A stretch of DNA of 64,000 nt from NCBI RefSeq assembly GCF_019402665.1, contig NZ_VSST01000042.1:124001-188000 (forward strand), written 5' to 3'. The notes beneath the pieces are model-generated. The model was not told where the DNA came from, did no database searches, and saw nothing but the letters and a program-made list of their open reading frames with translations. This DNA comes from Bradyrhizobium canariense (GTDB lineage: Bacteria > Pseudomonadota > Alphaproteobacteria > Rhizobiales > Xanthobacteraceae). Positions 16,233-24,690 of the stretch are shown piece after piece. A program made the position numbers and the translations under genes. Position 1 is the stretch's first letter. Each line of letters opens with the position of its first letter.

Positions 16233-16637
16233 TTAGCGGCCAGCAGGCTCCAGCGCCTTCTGCACCATCACGGTGTCGACATATTGCGTCATGCTGGTGA
16301 TCTTGCCGTCTTTCAGCAGATAGAGATGCGCGAACGTCGCGCGCATGGATTTGCCGGTCGCGTTGTAGGTCCCGGAGTAGACGCCGAAGGCGGCGACGCG
16401 GTCGCCGTCTTCGAGATAGGTGTGAACATCGGCGCGGTAGCCGGTCCATTCGGTGGCGAGACGCCGGAATACGCCTGATATGATCGCGTCGGGTCCGACA
16501 TAGGTGCCCGCGTATGGAAACCCCTCCGCTTCGGTCCATGCGGCATCGGGCGCGAGAGCGGCCAGGAGATTCCGGCCGTTCTGTTCCGACGATGATCCCT
16601 CATAGGTGGCGCGGATCAGGTCGAGATTCGCACCCAT
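16233..16637 (-). CDS. SnoaL/NTF2-like protein
   Basis: The 134-residue NTF2-superfamily protein has a helix MGANLDLIRATYEG, central WTEAEGFPYAGTYVGPDAI, and strands VAAFGVYSGTYNATGKS and HLYLLKDGKITSMTQYVDT. It is a common partner of hydrolases and oxidoreductases, with unassigned substrate. The start is one base after the stop of the MBL-fold gene, so it is the last gene of a three-gene operon ending at the intrinsic terminator. Confidence 0.8.
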   Translation of the reverse strand: MGANLDLIRATYEGSSSEQNGRNLLAALAPDAAWTEAEGFPYAGTYVGPDAIISGVFRRLATEWTGYRADVHTYLEDGDRVAAFGVYSGTYNATGKSMRATFAHLYLLKDGKITSMTQYVDTVMVQKALEPAGR

Positions 16638-16638
16638 C

Positions 16639-17535
16639 TCAGCCCCACTTCATCTCGCCGGTGGCGACCTTGGCGCCGATGTCGAGCGCAACGCCCATGC
16701 CGAGGCCGGGGAAGCGCGCTTCCATCGCTGCCTTGAGCGCCGCGGAATCCTTGGCCTTGGCCAGCTCTTCGTCGAACGCCTTGAGGTAGGCGATTGTGTG
16801 CTCGACGCCGGACAGGTCGGTTTTTGCATCCACCGACACATGGCCGGGCACGACGATCGCCGGCTTGCGCGCCGCGATCTTTTCGAGATTGGCGATCCAG
16901 GCCCCGCGCTGCTCCTTGGTCGGCGTGTCGGCGGTCCAGACATGGACGCCCGAGAAGATCAGCACGCCGCCGAACACCGCGTTGAGCGAGGGCACGAACA
17001 GATAGCGCCGGTTGACCAGGCCGTCCGCGCTGACGATCTCGATGGTCTCGCCGTCCACGCTGAGCGTCTTGCCGTCGAACGCTTCGGGGATCACCACATC
17101 GGCAAGCACCTGCGGGCCGTTCGCCTTGAGCTGCGGTCCCCAGACCGCAAGCTTCTTTTCCACACTGGCGTTAATGGCCGCCACGGTCGCGGGCGCCGCG
17201 AGCACGCGGGCCTCGGGGAAGATCGCCTTGATCGCGCCGAGGCTGAAATAATAATCCGGGTCCGACTGGCTGATAAAGATGGTGGTGAGCTTCTTGCCGG
17301 TTGCCTTGATGGCGTCGGCAACAGCCTTGCCGTCGGGAAGCGTGAAGCCGCCATCGATCAGCACGGCTTCGCTCGGCCCGGACACCAGAACGGGTGCCCG
17401 GAAGAAGCCGTTCTGTCCGGCTGGAAAATGCTTCCAGGCGAGCCCGCCGGCGGCATGGCCGAGGCCTGCGGGTGCGAAGACTGCGGCGGCGCCTGCGGCG
17501 AGAGTGGTCTTCATGATGGTTCTCCTTGTCGGCAT
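16639..17535 (-). CDS. MBL-fold protein without the canonical zinc motif
   Basis: The 298-residue protein begins with a twin-arginine-like signal (MPTRRTIMKTTLAAGAAAV...) and probably leaves the cytoplasm. The fold is metallo-beta-lactamase-like: EAVLIDGGF near 57, then the normal HxHxDH site replaced by QSDPDY (90-95), and later VVPGHVSVD near 230. At least three zinc ligands are therefore changed. It may be a non-metal or single-metal member of the MBL fold. ATG 17535 follows AGGAG. It sits between the DsbA-like and NTF2-like genes in one operon. Confidence 0.8.
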   Translation of the reverse strand: MPTRRTIMKTTLAAGAAAVFAPAGLGHAAGGLAWKHFPAGQNGFFRAPVLVSGPSEAVLIDGGFTLPDGKAVADAIKATGKKLTTIFISQSDPDYYFSLGAIKAIFPEARVLAAPATVAAINASVEKKLAVWGPQLKANGPQVLADVVIPEAFDGKTLSVDGETIEIVSADGLVNRRYLFVPSLNAVFGGVLIFSGVHVWTADTPTKEQRGAWIANLEKIAARKPAIVVPGHVSVDAKTDLSGVEHTIAYLKAFDEELAKAKDSAALKAAMEARFPGLGMGVALDIGAKVATGEMKWG

Positions 17536-17607
17536 GTTGGTCTCCTGGTGCTGGTCTGGGATCGCGAAATTCAAACTGGATGGTCCGGTCTCTGTTGAGC
17601 GCGGCGC

Positions 17608-18252
17608 TCAGGCCGCCTTGAGTCCGTCGACGAGGACGTCGAGGCTGCCGAACAGCGCGCTCGCCTGCATCAGGCGGCGATCATGGCCCGTCCCGACGAT
17701 GAGGGCCGGGACGCCGTTGGCACCGAACCGGCGCATCTCGGCACGCGCAGCCTCCAGGCGCGCGCGGTAAGCGGTGATCAGTGCAGCGTCGGGGCTCGCC
17801 AGACGCGCGGCAACCTCAGGCAAATTCATCGTGCGCAGCACGTCCGACAGAACGGAGATGTCCGTGCTGTCGCGTCCTTCGACATAGCGGACGAGCTGGA
17901 AGGCCTTCAGCGCCGCGAACTCCCGATCCGGGGCCATGAGCGCGACTGCCGTGAGCGCCAGTGTCGTCGGGCCGGAATCGAACAGGCGCGTGCGGTCGCC
18001 CAGCACATCGCGGCGATAGGCTTCGCTGAAGGGCTGGCCGCTCAAGCGCGAAATCCGCTGGTCGTTGCTCCAGGCATAAGCGGCAAAGCCGTCGTCTATC
18101 GGACGCGCGCCCTCGCCGGCAAACAGGCCTGTCGGCGCAAGTTCGACAGCGAAATCCGGCCGGGCGACGAGCTGTTCGAGCAGCGCGGCGGCGCCGTAGC
18201 ACCAGCCGCAGAGCGGATCGAACAGGTAGGTGATGGGAATGGGCGCGGACAT
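17608..18252 (-). CDS. DsbA-family (FrnE-like) thiol oxidoreductase
   Basis: The 214-residue thioredoxin-fold protein has FDPLCGWCYGAA (CxxC at residues 15-18), a helical insertion, and the cis-Pro region ANGVPALIVG near 183. This is the layout of FrnE/DsbA-like cytoplasmic oxidoreductases; there is no signal peptide. AAGGAGATCGCC precedes ATG 18252. It is first in the operon with the MBL-fold and NTF2-like genes and divergent from a LysR gene that probably controls it. Confidence 0.85.
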   Translation of the reverse strand: MSAPIPITYLFDPLCGWCYGAAALLEQLVARPDFAVELAPTGLFAGEGARPIDDGFAAYAWSNDQRISRLSGQPFSEAYRRDVLGDRTRLFDSGPTTLALTAVALMAPDREFAALKAFQLVRYVEGRDSTDISVLSDVLRTMNLPEVAARLASPDAALITAYRARLEAARAEMRRFGANGVPALIVGTGHDRRLMQASALFGSLDVLVDGLKAA

Positions 18253-18312
18253 GGCGATCTCCTTGAACCGCAATGTGGCACGCGGGAATTGATAGATAAA
18301 TATCAACAAAAT

Positions 18313-18325
18313 ATACAGAATGTAT
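18313..18325. promoter_or_regulatory. Palindrome in the DsbA/LysR divergent promoter
   Basis: ATACA-GAA-TGTAT at 18313-18325 lies in the AT-rich 111-base space between the two divergent starts. LysR regulators usually bind such interrupted dyads near their own promoter. The assignment rests only on position and symmetry. Confidence 0.4.
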
Positions 18326-18363
18326 GTGATAGACTTACAGTCTGATCTCACCGGGTAGGGCCT

Positions 18364-19269
18364 ATGAACCTGAACCGCCTCGCCTATTTCGCAGCCGTCG
18401 TGGACACCGGATCCTTCACGCGGGCGGCCGAGCGGCTCGGCATCACCAAGGCCGTGGTCAGCCAGCAGGTGGCGCAGCTGGAGCGCGATCTCGGCACCAG
18501 CCTGCTCGTGCGCACGACGCGCCGGGTCCATCCGACCGAGGCGGGCCGGATGTTTCATGCGCGCTGCTCCATGATCCTGCGCGAGGCGGAGGATGCCTTC
18601 GACGAACTCGCCCAGGCCGCCGCCGCGCCGACCGGCACATTGCGGATCACGGCGCCCAACGACTACGGCACGGCCGTCGTCGTCGCCGTCGTCACCGCCT
18701 ACGCGGCGCGCTATCCCAACTGCCGCGTGGAGTTGACGCTCGAAGATCAGACGGTCGATCTCGCCTCAGGCCAGATCGACATGGCGATCCGTGTCGGCTG
18801 GCTGGTCGATTCCAGCCTGCAGGCGCGCAAGATCGGATCGTTCCGGCAATGTCTGGTCGGCGCTCCCGCGTTCACGGATCGGATCGCCGCCGCGCGCGAT
18901 CCCGACGACATCGTCACGCTGCCGTTCATCGCCAACATGGCGCTGCGCGAGCCGCTGCTGTGGCAGTTTTCGCGCGGCGATCTCGATCGACGCGCTGTGC
19001 GGCTGCAAGCAAGCATCGCGATCGACACGACGCCGGGGGTACTCGCGGCCGTGCTCGCCGGCGGCGGCCTTTCGGCGGTGCCAGACTTCCTGGTGGCCGA
19101 CGATCTCGCGGCGGGCCGCCTCATTCACATCCTGCCGCAATGGCAACTGCCATCCGGCGGCATTCACACGGTCTACCCCGCGGCCCGCTTCCGGCCGCCC
19201 AAGGTGACGGCGTTCGTGGAGATGCTGATCGCGGCTCAGCGACAGGCGGGTTCGGTTGGGGCGGAGTAG
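18364..19269 (+). CDS. LysR family regulator
   Basis: The 301-residue LysR-type protein has the helix-turn-helix FTRAAERLGITKAVVSQQVA (residues 18-37) and a two-lobed sensor domain from about 90, with GTLRITAPNDYGTAVV as its first strand. The substitution of the usual S-x-P-A-L-S by TKAVVSQ places it in the group of AaeR/DmlR-like regulators. It is divergent from the DsbA-MBL-NTF2 operon, its likely target. The ligand is unknown. Confidence 0.88.
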   Translation: MNLNRLAYFAAVVDTGSFTRAAERLGITKAVVSQQVAQLERDLGTSLLVRTTRRVHPTEAGRMFHARCSMILREAEDAFDELAQAAAAPTGTLRITAPNDYGTAVVVAVVTAYAARYPNCRVELTLEDQTVDLASGQIDMAIRVGWLVDSSLQARKIGSFRQCLVGAPAFTDRIAAARDPDDIVTLPFIANMALREPLLWQFSRGDLDRRAVRLQASIAIDTTPGVLAAVLAGGGLSAVPDFLVADDLAAGRLIHILPQWQLPSGGIHTVYPAARFRPPKVTAFVEMLIAAQRQAGSVGAE

Positions 19270-19318
19270 CGGTGGGCAGCCAATTAGAGGCCACGCCCTC
19301 CCTATGCCTGCGCGATGA

Positions 19319-19756
19319 TCAGGACGGCGGCAGCTCGTCGAAGGGATCATGCACGGGTACGCCGAGCGGCAGGAAATGCCTCGCGTTGCGTGACAAGACC
19401 GTCAACGAGTGCTGACGCGCAGTTGCGGCAATCATGATATCGGCAAATCCCGGAGAATGCCCCTGCCCTCGCGCGCGGTCCGACAATTGTCCGGCGATCC
19501 GCGCAGTGGGGGTATCGAACGCCAGGATTCGATCCTCATACAGGTGCAGCACGGCTTCCAGCCATTGAGCCAAATCTCTACTCCTGCGCGTGGCTTTCTC
19601 GCGTCGCAATTTGGCTATTCCGTCCTCAACCTCCGCAATCGTCACGACGGACAAGAACAAGGAGGCGGATTGCGCATCCATCCACGCGACGAGTGCCGCA
19701 GGCGTCGGCCGGTTCGGCGAGGCGGCAGATATGACATTGGTATCGACGAGATACAC
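19319..19756 (-). CDS. vapC: VapC-type PIN-domain toxin
   Basis: The 145-residue PIN-domain ribonuclease has the acidic metal-binding residues in VDTNV (Asp5), VVTIAEVEDGI (Glu near 43), and GFADIMIAATA (Asp near 103). VapC toxins cleave tRNA or rRNA and are held inactive by VapB. The gene begins three bases after the antitoxin stop. The pair is complete, with an operator palindrome upstream. The RNA target is not predictable. Confidence 0.9.
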   Translation of the reverse strand: MYLVDTNVISAASPNRPTPAALVAWMDAQSASLFLSVVTIAEVEDGIAKLRREKATRRSRDLAQWLEAVLHLYEDRILAFDTPTARIAGQLSDRARGQGHSPGFADIMIAATARQHSLTVLSRNARHFLPLGVPVHDPFDELPPS

Positions 19757-19759
19757 GTC

Positions 19760-20002
19760 TCAGAAGTCGGTCTTGCGCAGCTTGGCGCGATTACGCGTCG
19801 GCACATCGCCGGCCCGCACGGGGGCCGCCATCAGCAGGCGCCCGAAGCTCGGCACCTGCGACAGACGCCGCCACTCCTCATAGCTCAAGACCACCGCCTG
19901 CTTTTTACCGTGACGCGTGATGATCGCGGGCTTGCCATCGACCGCTTCATCGACGACCGCGGAGAGGTTAGCCTTTGCGTCACGAAGCTGAATCTCTCGC
20001 AT
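19760..20002 (-). CDS. vapB: Phd/YefM-type antitoxin partner of VapC
   Basis: The 80-residue protein opens REIQLRDAKANLSAVVDEA, the Phd/YefM fold, with the expected PAIITRHGKKQAVVLSYEEW segment for DNA-binding and dimerisation. The C-terminal 35 residues would wrap the toxin. ATG 20002 follows GGAGG at 20004-20009. The 21-bp palindrome at 20013-20033, just upstream, is the probable autoregulatory site. Family assignment is by fold, so Phd-VapC nomenclature would also suit. Confidence 0.88.
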   Translation of the reverse strand: MREIQLRDAKANLSAVVDEAVDGKPAIITRHGKKQAVVLSYEEWRRLSQVPSFGRLLMAAPVRAGDVPTRNRAKLRKTDF

Positions 20003-20012
20003 GAGTCCTCCA

Positions 20013-20033
20013 ATATGACTACAGTAGTCATAT
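20013..20033. promoter_or_regulatory. Perfect palindromic operator of the toxin-antitoxin pair
   Basis: ATATGACTAC, one central base, then GTAGTCATAT: a perfect 10-1-10 palindrome ending 11 bases before the antitoxin start. Such sites are bound by antitoxin/toxin complexes for conditional autorepression. Confidence 0.75.
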
Positions 20034-20108
20034 AGGAGGGCGGCTTGTATTTCAAGGCATTCCCGGCCGACCACCGGACGGCATCCGAATGGACCGACCT
20101 GCCCCACG

Positions 20109-21005
20109 TCAGTCGCGCGATACGGACAGCCCCGCGAGAAGCGGCGCGTACGCGGCGAGCCTGCGGGATACGAACTCGGTGAAGAGCCGCACGCGCTTGG
20201 TCTTGCGTGTCTCGCCCTGTGTGAGGAGCCAAACCGTTCCGTACATGTGTAGCTCGGTGCCCGGCACCCTCACCAGCAGGGGGTCGGCATCGCCGACGAA
20301 GCACGGCAGCGTCGTGATCCCGAGCCCTTGCCGGACCGCAGCGATCTGCGTCCCGGCGTCTGAGGTCCTGAATGGAACGCCCGTGGTGCGGACCTCGCCC
20401 GCGCTGGCCCAGTCCGGGATGCCGTGCATGCTGATGACGATCCAGCGGAAGGGATCAGGCGCGCCCGCGCGCCAGGCGGCCAGCCGATCCCTGGATATGT
20501 AGACGGCGCCGAACAGCTCCGGTCCCTTCATGCCGTGAAGATTTTGCGGGAGGGTTTTGCGGTCATAGACGACGCGGATCGCGACGTCGGCCTCCCGGTT
20601 GGTCAGATTAGCCAGCTCGCCGGCCGACAAGATATCCATCTCGATATCAGGATGCAGGCGCGCAAAATCGGCGAAATCGGGCATCAGCAGGTGCGTCGCA
20701 AGCGGCGGCGCCAGCGTCACCCGCAGACGCCCACGCACGCTCTGGTCGCGCCCGAACACACGCGTCTCCAGCAGGTGTGAGGAGGCTTCCATCTGGTCCG
20801 CGAATTCGAGGACCTCCTCGCCCGCAGCCGTCAGGCGGTAGCCCGAAGGCAGCTTTTCGAACATCTGGACCCCGAGGCGTTCCTCGAGCTGGGCGATGCG
20901 TCGCAGCACGGTCGCGTGGTTCACACCGAGGTGCTCGGCGGCCGCCCGCACCGAGCCTCCGCGCGCGACGGCTAGAAAATAGCGAACGTCATCCCAGTCG
21001 ATCAT
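20109..21005 (-). CDS. LysR family regulator
   Basis: The 298-residue protein begins MIDWDDVRYFLAVARGGSVR, with recognition helix LGVNHATVLRRIAQLEERLG. The His-Ala-Thr variant resembles the group that includes GcvA-like and toxin-related LysR proteins. The sensor domain starts with RGRLRVTLAPPLATHLLM. An ATG at 21005 is chosen; longer frames reach 21194 without supporting features. It is divergent from the SDR operon starting at 21268, its likely target. Confidence 0.85.
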   Translation of the reverse strand: MIDWDDVRYFLAVARGGSVRAAAEHLGVNHATVLRRIAQLEERLGVQMFEKLPSGYRLTAAGEEVLEFADQMEASSHLLETRVFGRDQSVRGRLRVTLAPPLATHLLMPDFADFARLHPDIEMDILSAGELANLTNREADVAIRVVYDRKTLPQNLHGMKGPELFGAVYISRDRLAAWRAGAPDPFRWIVISMHGIPDWASAGEVRTTGVPFRTSDAGTQIAAVRQGLGITTLPCFVGDADPLLVRVPGTELHMYGTVWLLTQGETRKTKRVRLFTEFVSRRLAAYAPLLAGLSVSRD

Positions 21006-21267
21006 GGTGCAATCCCGCACCGCGCGGTGCGCCTTCCAAAGCCCGGATCTGACGCCTCCTACAGCAGTCCGAGGGGTCATCATAGCCAGTTCCGACAAAT
21101 ACGACCCAGTTCCGAACGGCGGACCGTCGCGGCTGGCGTCGGACGCGCGGCCGGATCGATTTTGCACCACCGATGTGCGCGCTTCCGCACTCAACGCCTG
21201 ACGCCGGCGGACCTATGTCGGGGACGTCGGGGGCAGATGCTGTCCCGGCACCACGACAGGAGAAATT

Positions 21268-22002
21268 ATGGGAAAGCTTGACGGCAAGGTTGCAGTCATC
21301 ACGGGTGGCGCGACCGGCATCGGCCGCGCCGCGGCAAAGCGCTTCATCGAGGACGGTGCCTTCGTCTTCATTTTCGGCCGCCGGCAGCAAGCGCTCGACG
21401 CAGCTGTCGCCGCCCTCGGCCCCAATGCCCGCGCGGTGAAGGGCTCGGTCTCGGATGAGGCCGACCTCGATCGGCTCTACGCGGCGGTGAAGGCCGAGCG
21501 CGGAACCCTCGACATCGTCTTCGCCAATGCCGGCGCGGGAAGCCAGCTTGCGCTCGGCAAGATCACCGCCGCGCATATCGACGAAACCTTCGACACCAAT
21601 GTGAAGGGTACGATCTTCACGGTGCAGAAGGCGCTGCCGCTGATGCGCCGGGGCGGTTCGATCATCCTGACCGGATCGAGCGCGGGCACCACGGGCGCTC
21701 CGGCCATGAGCGCCTACAGCGCGAGCAAGGCGGCCGTACGCAACCTCGCGCGGACCTGGGCGGAGGACCTGAAGGGCAGCGGCATCCGCGTCAACGTGCT
21801 GTCGCCCGGGGCGACCGCGACCGAACTCGCGAAGGAAGCGTTGGGCGAGGAAGGCCAGAAGGTGTTCGCCGCGATGACCCCGCTGCAGCGCATGGCCGAT
21901 CCCGCGGAGATCGGGGCCGTGGCCGCCTTTCTCGCCTCATCGGACAGCAGCTTCATGACCGCCAGCGAAGTCGCCGTCGACGGCGGCCTGGCGCAACTCT
22001 GA
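21268..22002 (+). CDS. Short-chain dehydrogenase/reductase (first of tandem pair)
   Basis: The 244-residue classical SDR has TGGATGIG (12-19), NAGAG near 87, GSSAG with catalytic Ser near 136, YSASK near 149, and a TASEVAVDGGLAQL ending. It closely resembles the next gene, so the two are an old tandem duplication. GGAGAAATT precedes the ATG. First gene of a five-gene run (21268-24568) on one strand. Confidence 0.88.
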   Translation: MGKLDGKVAVITGGATGIGRAAAKRFIEDGAFVFIFGRRQQALDAAVAALGPNARAVKGSVSDEADLDRLYAAVKAERGTLDIVFANAGAGSQLALGKITAAHIDETFDTNVKGTIFTVQKALPLMRRGGSIILTGSSAGTTGAPAMSAYSASKAAVRNLARTWAEDLKGSGIRVNVLSPGATATELAKEALGEEGQKVFAAMTPLQRMADPAEIGAVAAFLASSDSSFMTASEVAVDGGLAQL

Positions 22003-22058
22003 TCCCGGCGCAGTCCCGCGCCTGGTCCACACACACACACAACGAAGGAAGAAAGATC

Positions 22059-22811
22059 ATGAAAAAACTAGAAGGCAAGATCGCAATCATCACCGGCGGC
22101 AGCAGCGGGATCGGGTTGGCCACAGCCAAGCGCTTCGTGGACGAAGGTGCGCATGTCGTGATCACCGGGCGACGCGAGAAAGAACTGAAGGAAGCCACGG
22201 CCTTCATCGAGAGAAACGTGACGACGGTCATCGGCGACGTGTCGCGCCTGGAAGATCTGGACCGGCTCTATGCCGTCGTGAAAGAGAAACATGGTCACAT
22301 CGACATTCTCTTCGCGAACGCGGGCGCGGGAACGATCGCACCGCTCGCGATGGCTACCGAGGCCCATTTCGACCAGACCTTCGACGTCAACGTGAAGGGG
22401 CTGTTCTTTACAGTGCAAAAGGCCCTTCCCCTCTTTAGGGATGGCGGTTCGATCATCCTGAACTCTTCGGTGTCGAACGTGAAGGGGCTGCCAGGGTTCA
22501 GCGTCTACGCCGCGAGCAAGGCGGCGGTGCGCAGCTTCTCGCGCGCTTGGACGCTGGAGCTGAAGGACCGCAGAATCCGCGTCAACACGATGAGCCCCGG
22601 ACCAACCGAAACCCCTGCCCTGGAAACAACGACGGGCTTGACCGCCGAGCAAGCCAAGCAAGCGGCCGCCGGATTTGCTTCACAGGTCCCGATGGGGCGC
22701 AGGGGCAAGCCGGAGGAAATCGCGGCTGCCGTCACTTTCCTCGCCTCCGATGAAAGTTCTTACATCACCGGCGTGGATCTCGCCGTCGATGGCGGCATGG
22801 CGCAGGTCTGA
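22059..22811 (+). CDS. Short-chain dehydrogenase/reductase (second of tandem pair)
   Basis: The 250-residue SDR has TGGSSGIG (12-19), NAGAG near 87, LNSSVSNVKG with catalytic Ser, and YAASK near 147. It ends VDLAVDGGMAQV, very similar to the preceding gene. The start follows GAAGGAAGAAAGATC, 56 bases after the upstream stop. The NAD(P) and catalytic motifs are intact, so both copies should be active oxidoreductases. Confidence 0.88.
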   Translation: MKKLEGKIAIITGGSSGIGLATAKRFVDEGAHVVITGRREKELKEATAFIERNVTTVIGDVSRLEDLDRLYAVVKEKHGHIDILFANAGAGTIAPLAMATEAHFDQTFDVNVKGLFFTVQKALPLFRDGGSIILNSSVSNVKGLPGFSVYAASKAAVRSFSRAWTLELKDRRIRVNTMSPGPTETPALETTTGLTAEQAKQAAAGFASQVPMGRRGKPEEIAAAVTFLASDESSYITGVDLAVDGGMAQV

Positions 22812-22843
22812 CCGCGCCATCGACACAAGATCGGAGAAACACC

Positions 22844-23443
22844 ATGAGCTACGCGATTATCGGCTTCGGCCATATCGGCCAGGCCCTGGCCAGGGCGTTT
22901 GCCCGCAATGGCGTCGAAGTATCCGTTGCAACCACGCGCGACCCGGAAAGCTTTGCATCCGCCGCGGCCGCGATCGGACCTTCGATCATTCCCAAAAAGC
23001 TGGTGGACGCGGTCAAGGCGGACATCGTCTTTTTGGCGGTCCGTTTCGAGTCGCACCAGGATGTCGCGAAGGCGCTGCCCACTTGGCAGGGCAAGACCAT
23101 CATCGATGTGACCAACGCCTACGGCGTGCCGCTTGAGAAACTGGGAGGACAACCTTCGTCCAAGGCCCTCGCGCAAGCCTTCACCGGCGGTCGACTGGTC
23201 AAGGGCTTCAACCATTTGGGTGCTGCCGTGCTTGGTCAGGATCCGGCCGTCCATGGCGGCAGGAGAGTCGTGTTCCTGGCCAGCGACGATGACGCCGCCG
23301 CAGCGGAGATCGGCGCGCTTGCGGAAAAGCTCGGCTTCGCGCCGATCAAACTCGGCGGGCTTTCCGAAGGCGGACTGCTCGTGCAGGCGCGCGGAAACAG
23401 CTGGGGCCACCTGATCTTCAAGGATCTGGTCAAGTTCGGCTGA
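22844..23443 (+). CDS. NADPH-dependent F420-reductase-like NAD(P)-binding protein
   Basis: The 199-residue protein has the Rossmann loop AIIGFGHIGQALARAF, then IVFLAVRFESHQDVAKAL, IIDVTNAYGVPLEKL, and RLVKGFNHLGAAVLG. It is a diverged paralogue of the protein at 15513-16157. Its place after two SDRs suggests a shared reductive pathway or detoxification role, but no substrate is visible. ATG 22844 follows CGGAGAAACACC. Confidence 0.78.
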   Translation: MSYAIIGFGHIGQALARAFARNGVEVSVATTRDPESFASAAAAIGPSIIPKKLVDAVKADIVFLAVRFESHQDVAKALPTWQGKTIIDVTNAYGVPLEKLGGQPSSKALAQAFTGGRLVKGFNHLGAAVLGQDPAVHGGRRVVFLASDDDAAAAEIGALAEKLGFAPIKLGGLSEGGLLVQARGNSWGHLIFKDLVKFG

Positions 23444-23513
23444 TGAACACGGGGACACGAAGCATGCGATCGGATCGCGCGCGATCCGATCCGAGCGAAA
23501 CGGAGAAATTCCC

Positions 23514-23924
23514 ATGAGTATCGAGAAGAACATCCAGACCGTGAAGGACTTCTTCGCCGCGATCGGCCGTGGCGACAGAGAGGCTCTGCTGGCGCTGGTC
23601 ACTGAGGACATCGAGTGGATCATTCCGGGCGAGGACTGGCCGCTGGCCGGAACGCATCGCGGGCACGACGGGGTGACGGATCTGCTGGAGACGGCATCCA
23701 GGTCGGTCGAAACGTCCACCGAACCCCGGGAGTTCGTCGCGCAAGGCGACCGGGTCCTGGTCGTCGGCTTCGCGAAGGGGAAGATCAAAGCCACGAACAA
23801 GACGTTTAGGGACGACTGGGTCTTCGCCATCACCGTTCGCAACGGCAAACTGACGAACATCAGGGAATACATCGACACGCAGGCACTGGCACGAGCCGCG
23901 CGCGTGTCGAATGCCCAAGCCTAA
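23514..23924 (+). CDS. SnoaL/NTF2-like protein
   Basis: The 136-residue NTF2-superfamily protein is related to the ketosteroid isomerase-like group: helix IQTVKDFFAAIGRGDREALL, WIIPGEDWPLAGTHRGHDGV, and late FAITVRNGKLTNIREYIDT. It is the fourth gene of the SDR operon, with a CGGAGAAATTCCC ribosome binding site. A role in the operon's pathway is likely but not defined. Confidence 0.8.
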   Translation: MSIEKNIQTVKDFFAAIGRGDREALLALVTEDIEWIIPGEDWPLAGTHRGHDGVTDLLETASRSVETSTEPREFVAQGDRVLVVGFAKGKIKATNKTFRDDWVFAITVRNGKLTNIREYIDTQALARAARVSNAQA

Positions 23925-23935
23925 AGGAGATCCAG

Positions 23936-24568
23936 ATGTACGACCAATCCAAGCTGTCCGAGTTGATCCGGTTCGCACGCATCAATGCGGGCTCCACCGT
24001 CATCGACGTTTACCCGGGCGACGGCGACTGGACCCGTCTCTTCTCCGAGATCGTGGGAGGCGAAGGACGGGTTGACAGCTTCGTGCCGGCCGAAGTCGCG
24101 CACTTCAAGAACGATCCGCTCGGTCGCATCCAGACGCTTGCAAGGGAGCCGGGTCGAGACAACGTCGAAGCCGTCTCGGCGGACCTCGTGGCGATGCCGG
24201 AGGCGACGCGACCGGCGGACGTCCTCTGGCTGCACCTGTTCTACCACGATCTCCACACCGCGCTGATCCAGGCCCGGGGCGCGACGGCGGCCGACTTCAA
24301 TCGAGCCGTCTACGAGCGGCTGAAGCCCGGCGGGTGCTACGTCATCGTCGACCACGCTGCCGCGCTCGGGGCGGGCACGAGCGAGGCCCAGTCGCTGCAT
24401 CGGATCGAGCCTGCATCCGTTCGCAAGGAGGTGGAGGCGGCCGGCTTCGTGCTGGACGCGCAAAGCACCCTGCTCGCGAACAAGGACGACCCGCACACGA
24501 TCAAGGTGTTCGATCCCGCCATCAAAGGCAACACCGATCGCTTCGCCTATCGGTTCGTGAAGCCGTGA
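23936..24568 (+). CDS. Class I SAM-dependent methyltransferase-like protein
   Basis: The 210-residue protein has a methyltransferase-like Rossmann fold: motif I VIDVYPGDGDWTRLF near residue 22, post-I RVDSFVP, motif II-like VLWLHLFYHDLH, and LKPGGCYVIVDH at motif III. Homologues are annotated as methyltransferases, sometimes exported; there is no signal here. It is the last gene of the operon, 11 bases after the NTF2-like gene, with AAAGGAGATCC before the ATG. Confidence 0.78.
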   Translation: MYDQSKLSELIRFARINAGSTVIDVYPGDGDWTRLFSEIVGGEGRVDSFVPAEVAHFKNDPLGRIQTLAREPGRDNVEAVSADLVAMPEATRPADVLWLHLFYHDLHTALIQARGATAADFNRAVYERLKPGGCYVIVDHAAALGAGTSEAQSLHRIEPASVRKEVEAAGFVLDAQSTLLANKDDPHTIKVFDPAIKGNTDRFAYRFVKP

Positions 24569-24690
24569 CGCCTTCCCCGCGAAAGCAGCGCGCGACCCTT
24601 CACTCCCGCACAATCGACCGCGCCGGGATGCCCGCGCCGATCAGGATGCGGCAAATCCCTGAATGTTTGTTACCCGGCATGACGGCGGGC

